DNA of 32,813 nt, from positions 1 through 32,813 of the forward strand of contig CAUJCR010000045.1 in NCBI GenBank assembly GCA_963169355.1, given 5' to 3'. Source of the DNA: Bacteroidota bacterium. GTDB taxonomy: Bacteria > Bacteroidota > Bacteroidia > B-17B0 > Aurantibacillaceae. Below, piece after piece: positions 16,890 through 24,900 of the stretch. A program made the translations under genes and the position numbers. The notes beneath the pieces are model-generated. The model made no database searches. It had not been told where the DNA came from and saw only the letters and a list, made by a program, of their open reading frames with translations. Positions within the stretch are counted from its first letter, which is position 1. The number at the start of each line of letters is the position of its first letter.

Positions 16890-17252
16890 ATGAATAAAAT
16901 TTATTACCTCTCAACTTGCGATACTTGTAAACGCATTATTGCTGAACTAAATTTAAAAGAGCGAGGGTTTATTTTTCAAGATATTAAAACAGAAAAGATA
17001 ACATCGGCGCAACTTGATGAAATGAAAGAGGTAGTTGGTAGCTACGAAGCCCTGTTTAGTAAAATAGCTCGTAAATACAAGGAATTGAATTTAGCAGAAA
17101 GAAAACTTACTGAGAACGATTTTAGAAATTATATACTTGAAGAATATACATTTTTGAAACGTCCTGTTATATGTATTGGTAATAGCGTATTGGTTGGTAA
17201 TGCTAAATCAACAATTAACGAAGCTAAATTATTATTAAATCACACTAAATAG
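16890..17252 (+). CDS. ArsC/Spx-family thioredoxin-fold protein
   Basis: 120 residues, typical for the ArsC/YffB/Spx family of thioredoxin-like proteins. The N-terminus has STCDTCKR with Cys10 and Cys13, a CxxC pair at the position of the ArsC catalytic Cys. Further landmarks are YEALFSKIARKYKELNL and the conserved FLKRPVICIGN motif before the C-terminus, comparable to the RP motif of ArsC. Generic databases would call it arsenate reductase, but there is no ars operon here, and family members without ars genes often have unknown thiol-redox roles. The 3-bp gap to the preceding pseudouridine synthase gene implies co-transcription and possible translational coupling. Confidence 0.85.
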   Translation: MNKIYYLSTCDTCKRIIAELNLKERGFIFQDIKTEKITSAQLDEMKEVVGSYEALFSKIARKYKELNLAERKLTENDFRNYILEEYTFLKRPVICIGNSVLVGNAKSTINEAKLLLNHTK

Positions 17253-17256
17253 TTTT

Positions 17257-17264
17257 TATCTTCG
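17257..17264 (+). promoter_or_regulatory. Possible -7 box TATCTTCG before the glycosyltransferase
   Basis: One mismatch from TAnnTTTG, starting 5 bases after the arsC-like stop and 30 nt before the TTG start at 17294. The glycosyltransferase may therefore have its own promoter. Weak on its own. Confidence 0.3.
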
Positions 17265-17293
17265 TTTATTAAAAAACTTAAATTAAATATTAG

Positions 17294-18418
17294 TTGGCCG
17301 TTTCTATTAATATTGTTTGTTTAGATGTACCCTATCCAGCAAATTATGGTGGCGCCATTAATATGTTTCATAAAATACGGTGCTTACACCAACAAGGTGT
17401 AGAAATTTACTTACATTGTTTTACTTATGGCACACGACTTCCACAACAAGAACTCGAAAAATATTGTAAGCAAGTTAACTATTATCAACGAAAAACAGGT
17501 TTAGCATCCTTTTTCTCTCTCCTGCCTTACAATATTAAATCAAGAATATCTAAAGAGTTAAAAAAGAACTTACAAAAAAACAACTACCCTATTTTATTCG
17601 ATGCCTTGCACACATGTTACTACTTAAATGATCAGACTTTTACTAATCGTTTAAAATTATTTAGAGAGTCGAATATTGAGCATGAATATTTTTACCACTT
17701 AGCTAAAAACGAAAATCAACTTTTAAAAAAGTTATATTTATATACCGAATCTTTCAAATTAAAATTATTTGAAAAAAAATTAGCAACTGCCGATGCCATG
17801 CTGGTGGTTTCTACCGAAGATGAGCAACATTTTAAAACACAATTTCCTAATCATAAAGTATATTACTTACCATCGTTTCATCAAAATGATGAGTTAAGTA
17901 TTCGTGTAGGTAAATCAGATTATTGTTTGTACCATGGTAATTTAAGTGTTTCAGAAAACTATCAAGCGGCTAGTTGGTTAATTGAACATGTATTTAGTCA
18001 AATAAATTACCCTGTAATTATTGCCGGCTTAAACCCTCCTCGTTTTTTAGTAGAACAAATTGCTCGATATTCTCATATTCAATTAAAGGCAAACTGTAGT
18101 GAACAAGAAATGAATGAGTTGATAGAAAATGCCCAAATACACTGTTTGTACACACCACAAGCCACTGGCTTAAAACTAAAATTATTAAATGTTTTATTTA
18201 AAGGTCGTTTTGTAATTGCTAATGAATTTATGGTGCATGGCACAGCGCTATCATCGGCACTCAGTATTGCCAATCATCCAAAAGAATATATCCAAAAAAT
18301 CAAACAGCATTACACCGAAACGTTTGATGAACAACTTTTACAAAGTAGAAAAGATTACTTAGAAAAATACCGTAACCAGCACCAATTAAAAACTTTAATC
18401 GAAATCATTACAACTTAG
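17294..18418 (+). CDS. GT-B glycosyltransferase (GT4-like)
   Basis: 374 residues. The N-terminal opening VSINIVCLDVPYPANYGGAI matches the first strand and Gly-rich loop of GT-B, GT4-type glycosyltransferases, and YCLYHGNLSVSENYQAASWL begins the C-terminal nucleotide-sugar domain; the TGLKLKLLNVLFKGRFVIAN region is where the donor-binding ExxG-type motif would be expected. There is no signal peptide or transmembrane segment, so it is a cytoplasmic or peripheral enzyme, probably decorating a glycan or lipid. Substrate unknown. The start is TTG, placed because an in-frame TAG lies immediately before it and the conserved first strand begins within five codons. The gene overlaps the converging gltX by 11 bp. 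Confidence 0.82.
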   Translation: MAVSINIVCLDVPYPANYGGAINMFHKIRCLHQQGVEIYLHCFTYGTRLPQQELEKYCKQVNYYQRKTGLASFFSLLPYNIKSRISKELKKNLQKNNYPILFDALHTCYYLNDQTFTNRLKLFRESNIEHEYFYHLAKNENQLLKKLYLYTESFKLKLFEKKLATADAMLVVSTEDEQHFKTQFPNHKVYYLPSFHQNDELSIRVGKSDYCLYHGNLSVSENYQAASWLIEHVFSQINYPVIIAGLNPPRFLVEQIARYSHIQLKANCSEQEMNELIENAQIHCLYTPQATGLKLKLLNVLFKGRFVIANEFMVHGTALSSALSIANHPKEYIQKIKQHYTETFDEQLLQSRKDYLEKYRNQHQLKTLIEIITT

Positions 18419-19925
18419 TTAAAGCTGTTTTAAGTCGAGTAACTACCTCATCTTTCCCAATAAGAGCTAAGAAATCAAATAATTGAGCACCACCTGCAAC
18501 TCCGCTTATTAAAACGCGCAACATTTGCATATCTATTTTACCCAATTCATTTTGCGCTAACTGAAAATCGTCGTGCAAGGTTTGAGAATTCCAATTAGTA
18601 ATGGCTTCAAATTTTGGTACAAGTTTTTCAAAGGTGTTTTTTACTTCCGCATTCCATTTTTTAGCTACCACTTTTTCATCATAAGTAGTGGGTGCTTCAA
18701 AGAAATAGGAGCCTAAGTCGTAAAACTCAGTAATAAAGTGTGCTTTCTCTTTTACTAATCTACAAAACTCTTCTACAAACATTAAATCTTTAGTAATACC
18801 TTTTTCTTTTAGTAATGGCATCACTTCCTGAGCTAATTCTGCGTCTGTTTTCTTTCTTAGATATTGTTGATTAAACCATTTTGTTTTCTCGGGGTCGAAC
18901 TTTGCACCAGATTTATTGACACGTTCAAAAGAAAAACTTTCAATCAATTCTTCTTTACTCATAATCTCACGATTATCCCCTGGATTCCAACCTAAAAGAG
19001 CCAACATATTTATAAATGCCTCAGGCATAAAACCCGATTCTCTGTACCCTTTATAACTTTCGCCCGTTCTTTCATCAAACCAATTAAGCGGAAACATGGG
19101 TAATCCAGATTTATCTCTTTTAGATAATTTACCGTTGCCATCTGGTTTTAAAATTAAAGGTAAATGAGCCAATTTTGGCATTTGTTCTTCTAACCCTAAA
19201 TAACGGTAAATTAAAATATGTGATGGTGCGCTTGGCAACCACTCTTCGCCACGCACAGCATGAGAAATTTGCATCTCAATATCATCAACTATATGCGCCA
19301 AATGATAAGTAGGCATTCCGTCTGATTTTAATAATACCTTATCATCTACTTGCGATGAGTTTACTGTAACCCAGCCTCTAATAATGTCATGAAATCGTAT
19401 TTCTTCATTTCTAGGAACTTTAAGACGAATCACGTATGGCGTATGATCTGCTAACAATTTCTTCACTTCATCTTCGGGCAATGTTAAAGAGTTACGCATG
19501 TTTTGGCGAGTTACTGCGTTATACTGAGGTGCCGCTACTTTAGCAGCTTCTAATCGCTTACGCATTGCGTCTAGTTCTTCAGAAGTATCAAAAGCATAAT
19601 AAGCATGACCAGAATTAATCAGTTGCTCAGCATATTTTTGATAAATACCTAAATTTTTTCTATCACTTTGACGATAAGGCGCATGAGGGCCATCACCAAA
19701 ACCAACTCCTTCATTAGGCTCAATACCACACCATTTTAATGAGTTAATAATGTACTCTTCAGCACCATTTACATAGCGAGTTTGGTCGGTATCTTCTATT
19801 CTCAACACAAAGTCTCCTCCGTGTTTTTTAGCATATAAATAACAAAATAGGGCTGTTCTAACACCCCCCATGTGTAACCCGCCCGTAGGACTAGGTGCAA
19901 AACGTAATCTCACTCTTTTTTCCAT
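18408..19925 (-). CDS. gltX: Glutamyl-tRNA synthetase
   Basis: 505 residues from the ATG at 19925. Class Ib synthetase charging tRNA-Glu in the cytoplasm. The opening VRLRFAPSPTGGLHMGGVRT carries the HIGH motif as His18-Met-Gly-Gly21; the KMSKS loop is KLSKRDKSG near residue 265; ALFCYLYAKKHGGDFVLRIEDTD-type sequence follows the HIGH motif, and EEWLPSAPSHILIY is a family landmark. An in-frame ATG at 19952 would add nine residues, but the perfect TATCTTTG promoter box (19932-19939) lies between the two ATGs, so the shorter form is chosen. It is divergent from the second TPR-SpoIIE gene and overlaps the glycosyltransferase tail by 11 bp. Confidence 0.97.
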   Translation of the reverse strand: MEKRVRLRFAPSPTGGLHMGGVRTALFCYLYAKKHGGDFVLRIEDTDQTRYVNGAEEYIINSLKWCGIEPNEGVGFGDGPHAPYRQSDRKNLGIYQKYAEQLINSGHAYYAFDTSEELDAMRKRLEAAKVAAPQYNAVTRQNMRNSLTLPEDEVKKLLADHTPYVIRLKVPRNEEIRFHDIIRGWVTVNSSQVDDKVLLKSDGMPTYHLAHIVDDIEMQISHAVRGEEWLPSAPSHILIYRYLGLEEQMPKLAHLPLILKPDGNGKLSKRDKSGLPMFPLNWFDERTGESYKGYRESGFMPEAFINMLALLGWNPGDNREIMSKEELIESFSFERVNKSGAKFDPEKTKWFNQQYLRKKTDAELAQEVMPLLKEKGITKDLMFVEEFCRLVKEKAHFITEFYDLGSYFFEAPTTYDEKVVAKKWNAEVKNTFEKLVPKFEAITNWNSQTLHDDFQLAQNELGKIDMQMLRVLISGVAGGAQLFDFLALIGKDEVVTRLKTALTKL

Positions 19926-19931
19926 AGACCG

Positions 19932-19939
19932 CAAAGATA
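19932..19939 (-). promoter_or_regulatory. -7 box TATCTTTG for gltX
   Basis: Perfect TAnnTTTG on the minus strand ending 6 nt before the ATG at 19925. A TTG (19965-19963, minus) lies 23 bp upstream, at the edge of the accepted -33 spacing. It decides the gltX start. Confidence 0.65.
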
Positions 19940-19948
19940 TGTATAAAA

Positions 19949-19975
19949 ACATATTTTTTTTACAAAAAAATATGT
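19949..19975. promoter_or_regulatory. Perfect 12-bp inverted repeat between divergent promoters
   Basis: ACATATTTTTTT (19949-19960) and AAAAAAATATGT (19964-19975) are exact reverse complements around a 3-bp centre TAC. The dyad lies between the gltX and TPR-SpoIIE -7 boxes and touches the first base of the latter. It could be an operator or merely A/T-tract symmetry. Confidence 0.5.
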
Positions 19976-19982
19976 AGCTTTA
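19975..19982 (+). promoter_or_regulatory. Possible -7 box TAGCTTTA for the second TPR-SpoIIE gene
   Basis: One mismatch from TAnnTTTG, ending 6 nt before the GTG start at 19989. An overlapping alternative, AATCTTTG (19982-19989), would place transcription start after the GTG and is less compatible with the signal peptide. Confidence 0.4.
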
Positions 19983-19988
19983 ATCTTT

Positions 19989-21977
19989 GTGATTTATAAA
20001 AGAATAAAGAGCATATTTATACTTATTGGGGCTTTAATGAACTTAGGTCTTTATGGTCAATTATTAAATATTGACTCATGCCTAAACGTTCTTAAAACTG
20101 CCAAGGAAGACACCAATAAAGTATTGTTATTAGATGCAATTGCATGGGATATTAGTTATTCCAACTTACAAACGGGCATTGATTACTCTTTACAAGCCTA
20201 CGAACTAGCAAAAAAACTAAACTACGAACGAGTTTATCCAAGATTATTTAATACACAAGCCGCCATTTATACCGACATGGGCGATATTTCTAAATCAATA
20301 GACTTATGCTTAGAAGGATTGTATTATGCCAAGAAAACCAACCAACCAAAACTTCAGATTTTTTTATTTAACTCACTAGGAAATATTTTTGCTAAGCGAC
20401 GAGACTATCAAAAAGCCCTAGAATATTATATACAAAGCAATGAAACCGCAAAAAAATACCTCAATAAAATTAACTCTTCGGCTGTAGGTAACATTGCAAG
20501 TACGTTAATTCATTTTGGGAAATTAGATAGTGCAATGTATTATGCTAAAGTGGTGTTAGACTATAACGTTAAAAAGAACAATATTGATAAACTTGCTAAT
20601 AACTATTTGCTTCTTTCAGAAATCTATTATGAATTAAAAGATGGTGTAAAAGCTACCCAATCGGCATTAAAATCCGTAGAGGCTGCAAAAAATATAAAAG
20701 ATGAATACACCTTAGCACACTGCTATATTCAACTATGCAATGGCTATTATGCCCTAAAAGACTATAAAAAATCAAAAGAAGTACTTGATACTGGAAAAAT
20801 TTATGCCGAAAAACTGGGCGATATAATTGCGCTTAAAACAATAGCAAGATACTACAGTGAGATATATGAAGAAATGGGAGATTTTAAAAATAGCTTAAAG
20901 TTTTATAAAGAATATAAAATGTATGAAGATAGTATTTTTAAAACTGAAAATTTGAAACAAGAGAAAAACGCAGAGGCTAAATTTGAAAATGACAAAAAAC
21001 AAAAAGAAATTGAATTATTAGCCTCGCAACAAAAGCAAAACGAACTTGAAAATGAAAAGAAGAAACTTTATTTATACAGCTCATTAGCTGGGCTTTTTAT
21101 TTTAGTGCTTGTATCCGTTGTACTATATCGTAACAATATATTGAAACAAAGAACCAATAAAAATCTTGAGAGTTTAAATAAAGAAATACATCAGCAAAAA
21201 GAATTAGTAGAATTTAAAAACAAAGAAATCACTGATAGTATCAACTATGCTAAACGTATCCAACAAAGTATTTTAACAAGTGATGCGTATTTTAAGAAAC
21301 ACACCAAAGACTTTTTTATTTTATTTAAACCTAAAGATATTGTGAGTGGCGATTTTTATTGGGCATTAAATCATAATCAAAAATTATTAGTAATGACGGC
21401 TGATTGTACAGGACATGGTGTACCTGGCGCTATGATGAGTATGATGGGGGTGAATTTCTTAAATGAAATTGTAAATGAAAAAAAAATAGAGTCTCCTGCT
21501 AGTATCTTAAATCAATTACGCCACGACATTATCAAAGCTTTAAATCCTGAAGGAAGTGTCGAGATTTCAAAAGACGGAATGGATTGCTGCTTATGTAGTT
21601 TTGATTATCAACAGATGAAATTAACTTATGCAGCGGCTAATAATAATTTTTATATAATACGTGATGGTAAAATAATAACTAGCGAAGCCGACAAAATGCC
21701 TGTTGGCGCTGGGCACGGAAATACTCAACCATTTAATGAATACACATTTGATTTAAAGACGAATGATTTAATCATTACTCTTACTGATGGATACGCCGAC
21801 CAATTTGGGGGAGATAAAGGAAAGAAATTTAAGTATAAACGATTTGAAGATTTAATTTTAGAAAGTGCTCATTTGCCACTCAACGAATTAAAAATTAAAT
21901 TAGATACAGCTATAGAAAATTGGCGAGGTGATTTAGAACAGCTAGATGATATTTGTGTGATTGGCATCAAAGTATAG
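19989..21977 (+). CDS. Second TPR sensor-SpoIIE/PP2C phosphatase, membrane anchored
   Basis: 662 residues, same architecture as the gene at 1978: signal peptide (RIKSIFILIGALMNLGLYGQ), TPR-like repeats about 25-320, charged helix, one transmembrane segment near 361-381 (YSSLAGLFILVLVSVVLY), coiled coil with KNKEITDSINYAKRIQQS, then SpoIIE phosphatase with SGDFYW (about 451), ADCTGHGVPGAMMSM (about 471), KDGMDCC, LTDGYADQFGGDKGKK (about 598) and terminal LDDICVIGI. Metal-binding Asp residues are present. It probably senses a periplasmic signal and dephosphorylates a cytoplasmic Ser/Thr target; no kinase or anti-sigma partner is nearby. GTG is chosen as start because it preserves the signal peptide; the next ATG (20037) would remove it. 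Its stop abuts the PorU2-like stop with no base between. Confidence 0.88.
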   Translation: MIYKRIKSIFILIGALMNLGLYGQLLNIDSCLNVLKTAKEDTNKVLLLDAIAWDISYSNLQTGIDYSLQAYELAKKLNYERVYPRLFNTQAAIYTDMGDISKSIDLCLEGLYYAKKTNQPKLQIFLFNSLGNIFAKRRDYQKALEYYIQSNETAKKYLNKINSSAVGNIASTLIHFGKLDSAMYYAKVVLDYNVKKNNIDKLANNYLLLSEIYYELKDGVKATQSALKSVEAAKNIKDEYTLAHCYIQLCNGYYALKDYKKSKEVLDTGKIYAEKLGDIIALKTIARYYSEIYEEMGDFKNSLKFYKEYKMYEDSIFKTENLKQEKNAEAKFENDKKQKEIELLASQQKQNELENEKKKLYLYSSLAGLFILVLVSVVLYRNNILKQRTNKNLESLNKEIHQQKELVEFKNKEITDSINYAKRIQQSILTSDAYFKKHTKDFFILFKPKDIVSGDFYWALNHNQKLLVMTADCTGHGVPGAMMSMMGVNFLNEIVNEKKIESPASILNQLRHDIIKALNPEGSVEISKDGMDCCLCSFDYQQMKLTYAAANNNFYIIRDGKIITSEADKMPVGAGHGNTQPFNEYTFDLKTNDLIITLTDGYADQFGGDKGKKFKYKRFEDLILESAHLPLNELKIKLDTAIENWRGDLEQLDDICVIGIKV

Positions 21978-24900
21978 CTACCTCATAATAACCATTTTTC
22001 CAAAACCTTTTTTGAAGAAAGAATCTGCATCGCTCTCTCTCTTCTCTACTGCCTTGCCATTACTACGTGTAATTACTTTATATAAATATACACCATTTGC
22101 TAATTTATCACCAAATTCATCTTTTCCGTCCCAAGCATAATCAGTTATATTTCTACCAATATGCAAATTACCTAGCTCAGATTTTGTAATTTCTCTTACC
22201 ACCTTACCCGTAATAGTCATAATTTGAATGGTAAACACATCAGGTATTTCACTACCTGTTAATGTAAATACAAAGCGTGTAGAGGTGCTAAATGGATTAG
22301 GATAGTTTAATACTTCGGTAACTGTTTGTTTATTTACAATATCAAATTGAATAGAATAATCTATTGCTCCCGACACATTACTACTTCTATCACTGGCCTG
22401 TACAATCATTCTGTATTTACCATCCTCAGGGAACTCTGGGCGATATTCGATTTTGCATGAGTTATTAGGCAATTGAGCAGGTGTAAACAATAGCTCTCCA
22501 TTTTTAAAATAAATACGTTTATCGCTCGCTTGGTTTGGATAACGAATAAATACTTTAAAATTAGAAGTATCATTTAATGCCAAGAATTTATTTTCATCTT
22601 TTAAAGTAATTAATATTGTAGGTTTTGATGAAATAATGTCGCCATTTAAAATATGTGTTCCATCAAAGGTTACATCAAGTAATGGATTGATATTATCTTT
22701 ACTAACATCAAAACCAATGCGTGCCACATTATTAAAATGATATTGCTCTAATTGATATTTACTGTTTGTTTCAGGGTTTACATCTATCCATAAATAATTA
22801 AATCCTGCATAATTACTTATACCACTTGCATCGTAGGTGTTAAAATTTAAAGTATCAATAATAACCTGTGCTGGCACAAATGGTTTAGCTTTTAAATGTT
22901 GTGGTATAGGATGTATGTTTCTATTAGCATCTTCAATCCAATAGGTTACTACTAAGCTATCATTAAACGGCACCTGCCCTATGTTTTCAATTGGAATTTT
23001 AACAATCAAATTATCACCTTGCTGAATGGCTTGTAACGAAGCATTATTAGCAAAGCCAACTTGTGGGTTAATAGCACACTCAGGAACTGGATCGTAATAC
23101 ACACGCCACGATTTTAATTGCACAGATGTTTTAAAAATATTATCTCGAGCAAATAACACTAATTGAATTTTTGGATAGACACTGGCATCAACATAATTTG
23201 ATAAATCATAAATATCGGTGCTATCTTTAGGAAACACAACTGGAACTGTGTCTCGTGTACCATCAAGTTTTATTCTTACAATTTTAAGATGTAAACTATC
23301 TGTACTCACAGTTTCAACAGATTGTTGTCGCCAATGCAAGCTATTCCATTTTAAAGAAGGTCCTATAATTTCAGAAGCAATAAAACCATTATCCCAACTT
23401 GTTTTTAACGAGTCGTCTAACTCAATAATACTTCGGTTATGTGAACCAATAATTTCGTGTGCTTGCCCTGCTGTCATTCCTTTTCTACCAAAAATAATAA
23501 TAGGTACTGTATCGGTAACCGTATTAATTTCTTGACTACCAATGCTGTTAAACATTGATTTTAAAGCAGGCGAAAAAGTAGATGTTTGATGATTTTGATT
23601 AGAGTAAGCTAACACCATGGTACCACGCCTAATGGTATCTAGTAAGTTATACAAATCGTTTTTCCAATTTGGTAACGGGCCACAAAAAGATGGTACACCA
23701 TAATCAAAAGCATATAAGGTATAATTATAGCATTGGCAATTATTCATTGGAGTTAAACCAGTACCCGAAGGGGTAAGTAGCGGCGAACTCTTAAATGGTT
23801 GTGCCGAAATAGAATCAAAAATAGCTACCGACCATCCACCAAATGCAACACAGGGATGAAGATGCATCACATAATTATTAATGGAATAGTTGATAGATGT
23901 CCACGGTAATGCCGAATGAAAGGCGTTTCTACAATTTATAGAGCTAATAGTGTTTTTAAAATTAAATTTCCGAGTGGGTCTATCCCAATTTACAAATTGG
24001 TATTTATCTTCTTTAAATTGGAAAAAATGCGATTGCCCCCAACCATTTTTAGTGCCGTGTACTTCAAACGAACTTTCTTTCCAATTATACGTCCCGTCGG
24101 GTAACAATGTGTCTTTACATACTCTCCAGTAATACACGGTTGTATCGCCAAATGGTAAATTAACGGTCCATTGCACAACACCACCCACACTATTGATAAT
24201 AGCACTATTGATGGGGCTTGTAAATAAATCTGTAGTATCTAACTGAAATCGATAATTAGTAGCCGAGGCAAAAGGATTGGCGGTAGATGCTTTTAAAACA
24301 ACCTGAGGCGTATTAGGAATAATGGCATATTTATAAGGATACACCGGTAAAATATCGCCACCCGGAATAAATAAATCAACATTACTAGTTGTTTTATTAT
24401 TCATTTCAGATAACTCATCAATGGCATTTAAAAAATCAATAAATACATTAAAATGATTAAGACCTACAAATTTTGATAAGTCTTTATAAATAAAAAAGCT
24501 TAAGGTATCGCAATTAAAAGGAGCTGTAATAATTTTAAAATAAGTGGTAGAATCGCCATTAGGAAATTGATGACCTATACGAACAGCTAAAGTGTCGTGT
24601 ATTGCTTTGGCATTATTTTTAATAACGATATTAATACCAATAGAATCTTGATAGGTGGTGGTATTAAAATACACACTAGCATTTGTTATTTCATAATCGG
24701 GTTTAGAAAAGGCATTTAATTTTACAGACGGGTCGCCCTCTAAAGTCATTTCTAATCCTGTTATACCTTGTAATTGGTCGGCTAATATGGAGGTTTCGCT
24801 ACAGGTTTGTTTAATAGCATCGCCAATGCCTTTATGGTAGGATTTACCAGCAAGCGATCTATAAAATCCTTTTGAGTAAATAAATAAAGTATTAACGACA

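Noticed and set aside
16890..17252. Calling the ArsC-family gene a true arsenate reductase
   Set aside because: It has a CxxC rather than the classical single-Cys active site context and no arsR/arsB-type neighbours; family level is all that can be supported.
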